From NCBI GenBank assembly GCA_002840125.1, contig PGZF01000001.1, positions 749,237-813,236 on the forward strand: a stretch of 64,000 nt of DNA, given 5' to 3'. Below the pieces are notes generated by a model that was given only the letters and a program-made list of their open reading frames with translations, did not search any database and had not been told where the DNA came from. This document shows, piece after piece, positions 46,696 to 55,570 of this stretch (position 1 is its first letter; each line of letters opens with the position of its first letter). This stretch comes from Gammaproteobacteria bacterium HGW-Gammaproteobacteria-15. GTDB taxonomy: Bacteria > Pseudomonadota > Gammaproteobacteria > Enterobacterales > Alteromonadaceae. A program made the position numbers and the translations under genes.

Positions 46696-47769
46696 ATGCG
46701 CTTAAGCAAATTACGCCAAATGATGGCACAGCTGGATTACCAGGCCCTGCTGCTGACGGAACCATTAAATATCCGCTACCTGTCAGGCTTTAGCGGCAGC
46801 TCAGCCAGTTTACTACTCACCGCAGAGCGGCAATTTTTGCTCACCGATTATCGCTATACCGAACAGGCGCAGGCTGAGTGCGCCGGCTTTGACATTATCT
46901 GTCGCGATCGCTCAGCGCAGAGCCTGGGCCAGTGTATCGCCTCTTTACTGCAACCAACTGCAGTCAGCCGCCTGCATTTGGAATATGGCCATTTAAGTGT
47001 TGAACTGTTTATGCAGCTGCAACATGACTTAGCCATTACCCTTAGCCCAGCCACCAATCTGCCTGAGCAACTGCGCGCCTGCAAAGATCCGCACGAGCTA
47101 AAATGCCTGCGCCGGGCCGCCGCTATTGCCGACGAAGCGTTAGCCTGGTTACTGCCGCAATTACAGATCGGCATGACAGAGCGGCAAGCGGCAGATTTAC
47201 TGCAGCAAAAAGTCTATGCGGTGGGTGCCGACGAGCTGGCCTTCCCCACCATACTGCTGTCAGGTGAGCGCAGTGCTTTACCGCATGGCAGGCCGGGCCA
47301 GCGCAGCTTTAAACAAGGTGATTGGCTGCTGCTCGATTTTGGTGCCAGGGTTGAAGGTTACCGCTCAGATATGACCCGCACTGTGGTACTGGGTCAGGCC
47401 AGTGCGGAACAACAGCAGTTCTACCATACCGTGCAGGCCGCACAGCAGGCTGCACTGGCTGCGGTAAAACCCGGCATCAGTGGCCACCGTCTCGATCAGA
47501 TAGCGCAGGCTGTGCTGATTGCCTCGCCTTATGCTGCCTATGTTGGCGAAGGTTTAGGCCACGGCGTGGGTTTAGCGCTGCACGAATACCCGTTAATGCG
47601 CCGCGGTTGTCAGGCAGTATTGCAACCGGGTATGGTGATAACCATTGAACCGGGCTTGTATAAACCGGGGTTTGGCGGTGTGCGGATTGAAGATGATATT
47701 GTGTTAACCAGGGATGGTTACGAGCTACTGACACAAAGCCCGAGGCAGCTGCTGCAGCTGCCAGCCTGA
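46696..47769 (+). CDS. M24 family Xaa-Pro aminopeptidase/dipeptidase
   Basis: The product has 357 residues from the ATG at 46696. The earlier in-frame TTG lies inside the operator and is rejected. The creatinase-like N-terminal domain begins MRLSKLRQMMAQLDYQALLLTEPLNIRYLSGF. The metal ligands are complete: LLLDFGARVEGYRSDMTRT, GEGLGHGVGLALHEYP, ITIEPGLYKPG and GVRIEDDIVL. The HGVGLxxHExP form is that of PepQ/PepP-type enzymes. It is cytoplasmic and probably removes residues next to proline in imported peptides. It is distinct in sequence from the M24 protein at 28956. Confidence 0.9.
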   Translation: MRLSKLRQMMAQLDYQALLLTEPLNIRYLSGFSGSSASLLLTAERQFLLTDYRYTEQAQAECAGFDIICRDRSAQSLGQCIASLLQPTAVSRLHLEYGHLSVELFMQLQHDLAITLSPATNLPEQLRACKDPHELKCLRRAAAIADEALAWLLPQLQIGMTERQAADLLQQKVYAVGADELAFPTILLSGERSALPHGRPGQRSFKQGDWLLLDFGARVEGYRSDMTRTVVLGQASAEQQQFYHTVQAAQQAALAAVKPGISGHRLDQIAQAVLIASPYAAYVGEGLGHGVGLALHEYPLMRRGCQAVLQPGMVITIEPGLYKPGFGGVRIEDDIVLTRDGYELLTQSPRQLLQLPA

Positions 47770-47941
47770 ACCAAATTGACTATACAAGTTGGCGATGTTT
47801 CAGTCAAAAAGTTGTATAAGCTGACACAAATAGAAAAATTAAATTTTGCCGACAAAAACCAACAACAACAAACATTAAAATACAAAACAATAACTTAAAC
47901 AATATTGGCACATTAATACAGGCTAAATTTTTGCTTGCAGT

Positions 47942-47970
47942 TTAACGCTGCAACGCTTAAGTTGTATAAC
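47942..47970 (+). promoter_or_regulatory. Possible his operon promoter
   Basis: TTAACG and TATAAC are 17 nt apart, placing transcription start near 47977, just before the leader peptide ATG at 47995. The stretch 47770-47941 is AT-rich and A-tract-rich, and I see no gene in it; it may hold upstream promoter elements. Confidence 0.4.
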
Positions 47971-47994
47971 ATCTTAGTTAGCAAGAATTGCGAA

Positions 47995-48033
47995 ATGAAA
48001 ACTGTCACTGTACTGCATCATCATAGCGACTAG
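47995..48033 (+). CDS. hisL: his operon leader peptide HisL
   Basis: A 12-codon reading frame, MKTVTVLHHHSD, contains three consecutive histidine codons (all CAT) and ends in TAG, 126 nt before hisG. Ribosome stalling at these codons when charged tRNA-His is scarce would favour the antiterminator over the terminator downstream. The run is shorter than the seven histidines of the E. coli leader. It is too short for routine gene finders. The position, His run and following hairpins make the call firm. Confidence 0.9.
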   Translation: MKTVTVLHHHSD

Positions 48034-48118
48034 CCGTCCGGATATTTCGGAGGGCTATTTTCTGGCGCTCCGGTGGTACAGCAATAAAAACCCCGAGCCC
48101 AGGCCCGGGGTTTTTGTT
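48034..48118 (+). promoter_or_regulatory. his attenuator (pause hairpin and terminator)
   Basis: The first hairpin, starting at the leader stop codon, pairs TAGCC...TCCG with CGGA..GGCTA (about 48031-48055). A GC-rich terminator follows at 48086-48115, with arms AAAAACCCCG and CGGGGTTTTT and one internal mismatch, ending in a T run. The arrangement is the classic histidine-operon transcription attenuator, 40 nt before hisG. Confidence 0.88.
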
Positions 48119-48159
48119 TATTCGCCTTACACATTTTAAATATCGTCACGGAGACCAGT

Positions 48160-49068
48160 ATGAGTCCGGCAACAGAATCTAAACGCTTACGTATCGCCAT
48201 GCAGAAATCCGGCCGCTTGTCGGTCGACTCCCAGGCGCTGTTTACCAGCTGCGGCTTAAAAATTAACCTGCGCGAGCAGCGGCTGATTGCCCATGTTGAG
48301 AATATGGATATCGATATCCTGCGGGTACGCGACGATGATATCCCCGGCCTGGTAATGGACGGTGTCTGTGATTTGGGCATCGTTGGTGAAAACGTGCTGG
48401 AAGAAGAATCCTTGCAGCGCAAGCTCGACAACGACAGTTTTGATTACACGGTATTAAAGCGGCTGGATTTCGGCGGCTGCCGCTTATCCATCGCCGTGCC
48501 GCAGGAAGAAAACTACAGCGGCGCAGCCTCGCTGGAAGGCAAAACCATCGCTACGACTTATCCGCGCTTACTGGCGCGCTATTTAAAGCAGCAAGGCATC
48601 AATGCCCGCATTGTGAACTTAAAAGGCTCGGTAGAAGTGGCCCCCCGCGCCGGGTTAGCCGATGCCATTTGTGACCTGGTGTCGACCGGCGCCACGCTGG
48701 AGGCTAATGGCTTAAAAGAAGTGGATGTGATTTATCGCAGTAAGGCAGTGCTGATCCAACGTAAAGGTTTAACCGATGAGCGCCAGCTTAAACTGATTAA
48801 CAAACTGATGCCGCGCATTAACGGTGTAATGCAGGCCAATGAAAGCAAATACATTATGCTGCACGCGCCGCGCGCCCGTTTAGATGAAATCATTGCCCTG
48901 CTGCCGGGCGCGGAAAACCCAACCATGCTGCCACTGGCCGGCAACAGCGAGATGGTAGCCATTCATGTCGTCAGCAGTGAAACGCTGTTCTGGGAAACCA
49001 TGGAGCAGCTAAAAGCGCTGGGCGCCAGCTCGATTTTGGTGCTGCCAATTGAAAAGATGATGGAGTAG
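48160..49068 (+). CDS. hisG: ATP phosphoribosyltransferase (long form)
   Basis: The product has 302 residues. It is the first and feedback-controlled step of histidine synthesis, joining ATP and PRPP. The family start [26 protein letters not shown] and [16 protein letters not shown] are present. The PRPP loop region is [28 protein letters not shown]. The length shows the long form, with the C-terminal ACT-like histidine-binding domain (about 225-300), so no HisZ is needed. It is first in an eight-gene operon, with hisD 2 nt downstream. Confidence 0.98.
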   Translation: MSPATESKRLRIAMQKSGRLSVDSQALFTSCGLKINLREQRLIAHVENMDIDILRVRDDDIPGLVMDGVCDLGIVGENVLEEESLQRKLDNDSFDYTVLKRLDFGGCRLSIAVPQEENYSGAASLEGKTIATTYPRLLARYLKQQGINARIVNLKGSVEVAPRAGLADAICDLVSTGATLEANGLKEVDVIYRSKAVLIQRKGLTDERQLKLINKLMPRINGVMQANESKYIMLHAPRARLDEIIALLPGAENPTMLPLAGNSEMVAIHVVSSETLFWETMEQLKALGASSILVLPIEKMME

Positions 49069-49070
49069 CT

Positions 49071-50393
49071 ATGGTTGGGGTAATTAACTGGGCGCAATTA
49101 TCAACAAGCGGGCAGCAAGCCGCCCTGGCACGGCCACAGCTTGCCGACTCTGCCAGCTTAACCGGCCAGGTGCGCGCGATTATTACCGCTGTGCGCCAAC
49201 AGGGTGATGAAGCACTGGTAGCATACAGCCAGCAGTTTGATGGCCTGAATACCAACCCGTTGCGCTTAAGCCCGGAAACAAAACTGGCACAATTAAACCG
49301 CTTACTGCCAGAGCGCAAAGCAGCGATAGAGCTGGCGTATGACAATATCCGTAAATTCCACGCCGCCCAGCTACCACGTGATATAGAGGTAGAAACCAGT
49401 GTTGGCGTAGTTTGTCAGCTAAAAAGCCGCGCCATTGCCGCGGTCGGTTTATATATCCCGGGTGGCAGTGCACCCTTGCCCTCTACCGTGCTGATGCTGG
49501 GCGTACCGGCGCAGTTAGCCGGTTGTGCGCGCATTGTACTGGTCACGCCGCCCGGTAAACCGGATGCCGGTGATATTGCACCCGAGATTCTGTACGCCGC
49601 TGAGCTGTGCGGTATCAACGAGATTTACACCCTTGGCGGTGCCCAGGCGATAGCCGCGCTGGCTTATGGCACTGAAACTATTGCCAAAGTGGATAAAATT
49701 TTTGGCCCGGGTAACCGCTATGTGACCGAGGCCAAACAGCAGGTAAGCCAGGATGCCAAAGGCGCGATGATCGATATGCCGGCCGGGCCATCTGAAGTGC
49801 TGGTATTGGCCGACAGCAGCGCTAACCCGGCCTTTGTCGCCGCCGATTTACTGTCACAAGCCGAGCATGGCCCCGACTCCCAGGTGATCTTAGTCAGCGA
49901 CAGCGCAGCGTTAATTGACGCAGTACAAGCTGAAGTAAGCAGCCAACTGACACAGCTGCCACGCCAGGACATTGCCGCCGCGGCGCTTAGCCATAGCCGC
50001 TATATTTTAACGGCGGATCTGGCCCAGGCGGTGGCGGTGACTAATGCCTACGCGCCGGAGCATTTAATAGTGCAAACCGCTTGTGATGAAGCGCTGACAG
50101 AGCAGTTTACCAGCGCCGCCAGTATCTTTGTTGGCAAGTGGACGCCGGAGTCGGCCGGCGACTATGCCAGTGGCACCAACCATGTGCTACCCACTTACGG
50201 CTACAGCAAAACCGTGTCCAGCTTGTCATTAACCGACTTTTACCGGCGTTACACGGTGCAAACATTATCGGCGCAGGGCATACGCAATATCGGCCCGGCC
50301 ATTGAAGTGCTGGCTACAGCAGAAGGCCTGCAGGCACACGCTAACGCCGTGACCTTACGTTTAGCGGCCCTGACAAATGAAGCAAAGGATTAA
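49071..50393 (+). CDS. hisD: Histidinol dehydrogenase
   Basis: The product has 440 residues. It oxidises L-histidinol to histidine in two NAD+-dependent steps, using zinc. The signature VDKIFGPGNRYVTEAKQQV and DMPAGPSEVLVLAD are present, with LLSQAEHGPDSQVIL and YASGTNHVLPTYGYSKTVSSLS carrying zinc and catalytic His/Glu residues. It lies 2 nt after hisG and 3 nt before hisC. Confidence 0.98.
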   Translation: MVGVINWAQLSTSGQQAALARPQLADSASLTGQVRAIITAVRQQGDEALVAYSQQFDGLNTNPLRLSPETKLAQLNRLLPERKAAIELAYDNIRKFHAAQLPRDIEVETSVGVVCQLKSRAIAAVGLYIPGGSAPLPSTVLMLGVPAQLAGCARIVLVTPPGKPDAGDIAPEILYAAELCGINEIYTLGGAQAIAALAYGTETIAKVDKIFGPGNRYVTEAKQQVSQDAKGAMIDMPAGPSEVLVLADSSANPAFVAADLLSQAEHGPDSQVILVSDSAALIDAVQAEVSSQLTQLPRQDIAAAALSHSRYILTADLAQAVAVTNAYAPEHLIVQTACDEALTEQFTSAASIFVGKWTPESAGDYASGTNHVLPTYGYSKTVSSLSLTDFYRRYTVQTLSAQGIRNIGPAIEVLATAEGLQAHANAVTLRLAALTNEAKD

Positions 50394-50396
50394 ACC

Positions 50397-51512
50397 ATGA
50401 GCAACAGTATTAATACCCTGGCCCGTGATGCGGTAAAAGCCATAGTGCCTTATGCCTCTGCCCGCAGCAGTATGAGCGGCGGCGCCATCTGGCTTAATGC
50501 CAATGAAAACGCACTGGCGCCGGAATATAGCTTAAGCGGCAGCTTTAACCGCTACCCGTCATGCCAACCCAAAGCGGTGATTGACAGCTATGCCGCTTAT
50601 GCCGGTGTGGCACCGGAGCAGGTATTGGTTAGCCGCGGTGCCGATGAGGGCATTGAGCTTTTGATCCGCAGTTTTTGCGAGCCGAAACAAGATAGCATCA
50701 GCATCTGCCCGCCCACCTACGGCATGTATGCCATCAGCGCACAAAGTAACCAGGTGCCGGTAAATATAGTGCCGCTCACCGCTGATTTCACACTGAATTT
50801 AGCGGCGTTATTTTCTACTACGCCCAAACTGGTGTTTATTTGCAGCCCGAATAACCCCACCGGCGATCTGATCCCGCGCGAGCAAATCATCGCCGTGCTG
50901 GAACACTACAAAGACAGCGCCTTAGTGGTGCTGGATGAAGCCTATATTGAATTTGCGCCGCAGGCGTCAGTGGTCGGTTTGCTGCCACAGTATCCGAATT
51001 TAGTCATACTGCGCACCCTGTCTAAAGCCTTTGCCTTGGCGGGCCTGCGCTGTGGCTTTACGCTGGCCGCGCCGGATATTATTAATGCGCTGAAGCAAAT
51101 GATCGCGCCCTACCCGCTGGCCGAACCGGTGGCGCAAATTGCCGCCCAAGCTTTAACAGCTGAGTCTGTCGCGCTGATGCAAAATACCGTTACAACAATA
51201 AACACCTTGCGAGACGAGTTTAGCGCTTATGCCAGACAGCGCAGCGGCATTAGTAAAGTGTGGCCCAGCAATGCCAACTATGTATTGCTACAGGTAGACG
51301 ATGCGGCAGAGTGCGTCGCAGCGCTGGCGCAGCAAGGCATTTTAATTCGGAATCAATCCGGCCAGTTGGGCTTGTCGCAAGTGGTGCGGGTGTCTATCGG
51401 CAGCCCGGCTGAAATGCAGGCATTATGCAGCGTAATGGACGACTATTTTGACACGCCTGCAACCTTGCAACAGCCATCATTTCAACAAACAGCACAGAGA
51501 GCACGCGCATGA
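50397..51512 (+). CDS. hisC: Histidinol-phosphate aminotransferase
   Basis: The product has 371 residues. It is a PLP-dependent class I/II aminotransferase converting imidazole acetol phosphate to histidinol phosphate with glutamate. The PLP lysine is in [31 protein letters not shown] and [10 protein letters not shown] are family motifs. [12 protein letters not shown] near the start is typical of HisC. The stop overlaps the hisB start (ATGA), so translation is coupled. Confidence 0.97.
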   Translation: MSNSINTLARDAVKAIVPYASARSSMSGGAIWLNANENALAPEYSLSGSFNRYPSCQPKAVIDSYAAYAGVAPEQVLVSRGADEGIELLIRSFCEPKQDSISICPPTYGMYAISAQSNQVPVNIVPLTADFTLNLAALFSTTPKLVFICSPNNPTGDLIPREQIIAVLEHYKDSALVVLDEAYIEFAPQASVVGLLPQYPNLVILRTLSKAFALAGLRCGFTLAAPDIINALKQMIAPYPLAEPVAQIAAQALTAESVALMQNTVTTINTLRDEFSAYARQRSGISKVWPSNANYVLLQVDDAAECVAALAQQGILIRNQSGQLGLSQVVRVSIGSPAEMQALCSVMDDYFDTPATLQQPSFQQTAQRARA

Positions 51513-52579
51513 GTGGCCAGCCTATTTTATTTATCGACCGCGACGGCACCATGGTAGAAGAGCCGCCAATTGACAAGCAACTTGATAGCCTGGAAAAACT
51601 GGCTTACGAGCCGGGCTTAGTGCCAGCCTTATTAAAACTGCAAGCTGCCGGCTACCGTTTGGTGATGGTGACTAATCAGGATGGTCTGGGTACCAGCAGC
51701 TTCCCGCGCGAAACCTTTGATGCGCCGCACGACAAGATGATGCAGCTGCTCACCTCACAAGGCATTAGCTTTGATGACGTGCTGATTTGTCCGCACTTTG
51801 AGCATGACAACTGCAGCTGTCGCAAACCGAAACTGGGCTTAGTAAAAGACTATCTGCAGCAGGGCAAAATCGACTTTACCAACTCCTATGTCATTGGCGA
51901 CCGGCTAACCGATGTGCAATTGGCAGAAAATATGGGCCTGCCGTCATTTCATTACAACCGCGATAATCTGGGCTGGCAGGAAATTACTAAACGGCTGTTA
52001 AGCCGCGGTCGCAAAGCCACAGTGCGCCGAACCACGCGCGAAACTGATATCGAGATTTCGGTGGATCTGGACAGCAGCGGCAATAACTTTTTCGGCACCG
52101 GCGTCGGCTTTTTCGACCATATGCTGGAGCAAATTGCCACCCACGGCGGTTTTTCGCTGCAGGTAAAGGTAGTGGGCGATTACCACATTGACGATCACCA
52201 CAGCGTGGAAGATACCGCCCTGGCGCTGGGTCAGGCATTAAAACAGGCGCTGGGTAATAAACGTGGCATTAACCGCTTTGGCTTTGTGTTGCCGATGGAT
52301 GAATGCCGCGCCGAATGTGTACTGGATTTATCCGGCCGGCCGTTGTTTGTGTTTAACGGCGAGTTGGGCGACGGCGCCGTGGGCGGCTTAACGCTGGAAA
52401 TGGTGCCACACTTTTTCAGATCAATAAGCGATGCCATGTTAATGACACTGCACTTAAGCATTACGCAAGGTAATAAACACCACAAGGTAGAAGGCCTGTT
52501 TAAAGCCTTTGGCCGCGCGCTGCGCCAGGCGATTACGGTGTCGGGCGAGGCATTACCCAGCTCAAAAGGAGTGCTGTAA
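51509..52579 (+). CDS. hisB: Bifunctional histidinol-phosphatase / imidazoleglycerol-phosphate dehydratase
   Basis: The product has 356 residues. The N-terminal HAD phosphatase (about 1-165) has the nucleophile motif [12 protein letters not shown] and a zinc loop ([15 protein letters not shown]). The C-terminal dehydratase (about 168-356) has the repeated manganese motifs [29 protein letters not shown] and [16 protein letters not shown]. This fusion is the enterobacterial/gammaproteobacterial form. It overlaps hisC by 4 nt and hisH by 1 nt. Confidence 0.98.
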   Translation: MSGQPILFIDRDGTMVEEPPIDKQLDSLEKLAYEPGLVPALLKLQAAGYRLVMVTNQDGLGTSSFPRETFDAPHDKMMQLLTSQGISFDDVLICPHFEHDNCSCRKPKLGLVKDYLQQGKIDFTNSYVIGDRLTDVQLAENMGLPSFHYNRDNLGWQEITKRLLSRGRKATVRRTTRETDIEISVDLDSSGNNFFGTGVGFFDHMLEQIATHGGFSLQVKVVGDYHIDDHHSVEDTALALGQALKQALGNKRGINRFGFVLPMDECRAECVLDLSGRPLFVFNGELGDGAVGGLTLEMVPHFFRSISDAMLMTLHLSITQGNKHHKVEGLFKAFGRALRQAITVSGEALPSSKGVL

Positions 52580-53172
52580 TGCAACTGGTGATTGTCGATA
52601 CCGGCTGCGCCAATATCAGCTCGGTGTATTTTGCCTTTAAACGTTTAGGCGTCGATGCCGGCATCAGCCGCGATGCCAAAGTAATTAAAGCCGCCGATAA
52701 AGTACTGCTGCCAGGTGTGGGCACGGCGCACAACGCCATGGCCAAGCTGCAACAGGCTGAGTTGACCGATACGCTGCAAAGCCTGCAGCAGCCGCTACTG
52801 GGTATTTGTTTAGGCATGCAACTGCTTACCCGCCACAGTATGGAAGGCGATGTCGCTTGTTTAAACCTTATTCCGGCTGAAGTGCTGCCGATGCAAAGCG
52901 CTGATTTGCGCTTGCCGCATATGGGCTGGAACACGTTGCACAGCATCAGCGAACACCCTCTAATGCGTGGCTTTTCTGTCACAGATTATGTGTATTTTGT
53001 TCACAGCTTTGCCGTAGCACCTGATCTTCATGCACTGGCGCTGTGCCACTATGGCAGCGATTTTGCTGCGGTTATCGGCAAAGATAATGTAGTGGGCGCA
53101 CAATTTCACCCCGAGCGCTCAGGCAACACCGGCGCGCGTTTATTACAGAATTTTCTGGAGTGGCAATTATGA
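52579..53172 (+). CDS. hisH: Imidazole glycerol phosphate synthase, glutaminase subunit
   Basis: The product has 197 residues. It is a class I glutamine amidotransferase feeding ammonia to HisF. The nucleophile Cys is in [11 protein letters not shown]. The catalytic His/Glu pair is in [14 protein letters not shown]. It begins by sharing a base with the hisB stop (TAATG) and overlaps hisA by 4 nt when hisA starts at 53169. Confidence 0.98.
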   Translation: MQLVIVDTGCANISSVYFAFKRLGVDAGISRDAKVIKAADKVLLPGVGTAHNAMAKLQQAELTDTLQSLQQPLLGICLGMQLLTRHSMEGDVACLNLIPAEVLPMQSADLRLPHMGWNTLHSISEHPLMRGFSVTDYVYFVHSFAVAPDLHALALCHYGSDFAAVIGKDNVVGAQFHPERSGNTGARLLQNFLEWQL

Positions 53173-53906
53173 TTATTCCGGCAATAGACTTAATTGACGG
53201 CAATGTGGTTCGTTTATATCAGGGCCGCTATGACAACACCACCCAATATGATTTCAGCCCGCTTGGCCTGCGCAACCAATATGCCCAGGCCGGTGCCGAC
53301 TGGCTGCATATTGTCGATTTATCCGGCGCTAAAGATGCCACTAAACGCCAGCTGACGTTATTAACCGAACTGATGACAGCGTCACCGTTGCATATTCAGG
53401 TCGGCGGCGGTGTGCGCAGCGAGCAGGATGTCATTGATTTACTCGATGCCGGTGCCGGCCGGGTAGTCATTGGCAGCCTGGCGATTCGCCAGAGCGGGCT
53501 GGTGCAAGGCTGGGTACGCAAATACGGCGGCGAGCAAATTGTGTTGGCGCTGGATGTGGCCATTAACGACAAAGGTGAGAAAACCCTGCCGTCACATGGC
53601 TGGATAGAGCAATCCAACATTACGCTGGAGCAGGTACTGGACGGCTATATCAACGCTGGCGCTCAGCATGTGCTCTGTACTGATATCAGCAAAGACGGCA
53701 CCTTAACCGGCTCTAACGTAAAGCTGTATCAAGAGTTAGCCGCTAATTATCCGCAAATTCAGTGGCAAGCGTCCGGTGGCATTGGCAAGCTGGACGATAT
53801 CCGCGCCTTAATTGGTAGCGGCGTGGCCGGGGTTATTCTGGGCCGCTCCTTACTGGAAGGTAAATTTACCCTTGAGGAGGCCATAGCATGCTGGCAAAAC
53901 GGTTAA
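53169..53906 (+). CDS. hisA: ProFAR isomerase HisA
   Basis: The product has 245 residues, with a TIM barrel beginning [19 protein letters not shown]. The catalytic Asp is in the first strand, and phosphate-binding ends include [11 protein letters not shown] and [11 protein letters not shown]. It isomerises ProFAR to PRFAR. I take the ATG at 53169, which overlaps the hisH stop as ATGA with GGAG 8 nt upstream. A GTG at 53160 would add three residues. The 3' end overlaps hisF by 19 nt. Confidence 0.97.
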   Translation: MIIPAIDLIDGNVVRLYQGRYDNTTQYDFSPLGLRNQYAQAGADWLHIVDLSGAKDATKRQLTLLTELMTASPLHIQVGGGVRSEQDVIDLLDAGAGRVVIGSLAIRQSGLVQGWVRKYGGEQIVLALDVAINDKGEKTLPSHGWIEQSNITLEQVLDGYINAGAQHVLCTDISKDGTLTGSNVKLYQELAANYPQIQWQASGGIGKLDDIRALIGSGVAGVILGRSLLEGKFTLEEAIACWQNG

Positions 53907-54661
53907 TTCCCTGCCTCGATGTGCGCGATGGCAAAGTGGTTAAAGGCGTACAGTTTCGTAACCATGAAATTATCGGCGATATAGTGCCGTTGGCACAGCG
54001 CTACGCACAAGCCGGCGCCGATGAGCTGGTGTTTTACGATATTACCGCCTCCAGCGATGGTCGCGTGGTGGATAAAAGCTGGGTACGGCGTATTGCTGAG
54101 GTGATCGACATTCCGTTTTGTGTCGCCGGTGGTATTAAAACCGTGGCTGACGCCGCTAAGATATTAGAGATGGGCGCCGATAAAATTTCGGTGAATAGCC
54201 CGGCATTGGCCCGGCCAGAGTTGATAAATGAGCTGAACCATCACTTTGGCCAACAATGCGTGGTGGTAGGTATTGACAGCTTTTTCGATGTCGTATCGGG
54301 CCAGTATCAGGTTTACCAGTTTACCGGTGACGAGAGCCGCACGCAGAAAACGCAATGGCTTACCCGCGATTGGGTGGCTGAGGTGTTAAAACGTGGTGCC
54401 GGTGAAATTGTACTTAACTGCATGAATCAGGATGGTGTGCGCCAGGGTTATGATATTGCCCAGTTAAAAAGCATCCGCGATATTTGCACAGTGCCGCTAA
54501 TTGCCAGTGGCGGTGCCGGTACTATGGCGCATTTTAGCGATGTGTTTAACCAGGCAGATGTAGACGGCGCGCTGGCGGCCAGTGTGTTTCATAAAGGTAT
54601 TATTGAGATAGCGGCACTAAAAGCCAAGCTGATTGCTGATGGTATTAGTATCCGGCCGTAA
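53888..54661 (+). CDS. hisF: Imidazole glycerol phosphate synthase, cyclase subunit
   Basis: The product has 257 residues in a TIM barrel. The start [23 protein letters not shown] has the catalytic Asp of [33 protein letters not shown] and [13 protein letters not shown] are family motifs. Working with HisH, it makes imidazole glycerol phosphate and AICAR. It is normally followed closely by hisI; here a 133-nt gap with a repeat element separates them. Confidence 0.98.
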   Translation: MLAKRLIPCLDVRDGKVVKGVQFRNHEIIGDIVPLAQRYAQAGADELVFYDITASSDGRVVDKSWVRRIAEVIDIPFCVAGGIKTVADAAKILEMGADKISVNSPALARPELINELNHHFGQQCVVVGIDSFFDVVSGQYQVYQFTGDESRTQKTQWLTRDWVAEVLKRGAGEIVLNCMNQDGVRQGYDIAQLKSIRDICTVPLIASGGAGTMAHFSDVFNQADVDGALAASVFHKGIIEIAALKAKLIADGISIRP

Positions 54662-54668
54662 AACGACA

Positions 54669-54784
54669 AATCTCCCCCTGCCCCCTCTTTATGAAAGAGG
54701 GGGGAAGCCTCTGCTTTAAAAGCAGATGTGGCGGGATTTGAGCTGTTAACCTCCCCCTTTGAAAAAGGGGGAATGAGGGGGATT
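54669..54784. repeat. Three-hairpin palindromic repeat inside the his operon
   Basis: The 116-bp element begins AATCTCCCCCTGCCCCC and ends GGGGGAATGAGGGGGATT, imperfect inverted ends. It contains three hairpins: CCCCCTCTTT/AAAGAGGGGG, CTGCTTT/AAAGCAG and CCCCCTTT/AAAGGGGG. It has no coding capacity. G/C-run elements of this look are dispersed in many bacterial genomes as REP/MITE-like repeats. It fills the hisF-hisI gap and would be transcribed. Confidence 0.8.
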
Positions 54785-54794
54785 CAGAACTAAC

Positions 54795-55409
54795 ATGAAC
54801 AAAGAATCAATTAACCAACTAAGCTGGCCCGAAAACCAACTTTTGCCAGCCATAGTACAGCATGCCATTTCCGGCAAAGTACTGATGCAGGGCTATATGA
54901 ACCCGGAGGCGCTACAGCATACGCTACAAAGCGGCAATGTGACCTTTTACAGCCGCAGCAAACAGCGGTTGTGGACCAAAGGCGAAAGCTCGGGCAATAC
55001 ACTGAAACTGGTTAGCATCGACAGCGACTGCGATGCCGACAGCATTTTAGTGCTGGCTCTGCCGCAAGGCCCCACCTGCCACGTCGGCACTGAAACCTGC
55101 TGGCACGACAACAACGCCAACAGCCCGCAGCTGGCGTTTTTGTATGACCTGGAACAAGTGATAAAACAGCGCGAAGGTGCAGACCCGGCCAGCAGCTATA
55201 CTGCCAGCCTATTTGCTAAAGGCGTAAAGCGCATAGCGCAAAAAGTGGGTGAAGAAGGCGTAGAATCTGCCCTGGCAGCGATGACCGGTGATAAAGAAGA
55301 GTTAGCCAACGAAGCCGCCGATTTAATCTTCCACCTGCTGGTACTGCTGCGCAGCCAAAAGCTGGAACTAAACGACGTGATCAAGGTGCTGCAACAGCGG
55401 CATAAATAA
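54795..55409 (+). CDS. hisI: Bifunctional phosphoribosyl-AMP cyclohydrolase / phosphoribosyl-ATP pyrophosphatase
   Basis: The product has 204 residues, the fused HisIE form. The N-terminal cyclohydrolase (about 1-115) has [29 protein letters not shown] and the metal ligands DSDCDADS and CHVGTETCW. The C-terminal pyrophosphatase (about 118-204) has [21 protein letters not shown] and [17 protein letters not shown]. It carries steps two and three of the pathway. The ribosome-binding site is weak (CAGAACTAAC), and the repeat just upstream removes coupling to hisF. Confidence 0.97.
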   Translation: MNKESINQLSWPENQLLPAIVQHAISGKVLMQGYMNPEALQHTLQSGNVTFYSRSKQRLWTKGESSGNTLKLVSIDSDCDADSILVLALPQGPTCHVGTETCWHDNNANSPQLAFLYDLEQVIKQREGADPASSYTASLFAKGVKRIAQKVGEEGVESALAAMTGDKEELANEAADLIFHLLVLLRSQKLELNDVIKVLQQRHK

Positions 55410-55428
55410 CATAGCTGCACAACAACTC

Positions 55429-55455
55429 GCGGCAGTCAACTTTGCAAACTGCCGC
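55429..55455 (+). terminator. Hairpin after the his operon
   Basis: GCGGCAGT pairs with ACTGCCGC around an 11-nt loop, 19 nt after the hisI stop. There is no T run, so it would be a 3'-end stabilising hairpin or a Rho-assisted end rather than a standard intrinsic terminator. Confidence 0.4.
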
Positions 55456-55570
55456 TGGTACACTCTTATCAGTTAACGGTGCGATGGCGATAATATATAA
55501 CCTTGACTACACTGTTAATCTTATCACGGTTAAATCGTAGTATATGTAAGCCGAGGCTAAGCTAATCCAG

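Noticed and set aside
47800..47815. TTGTATAAG upstream of the his promoter as another GntR operator
   Set aside because: Only a half-site is present and the other half does not match. It is expected by chance in this AT-rich gap.
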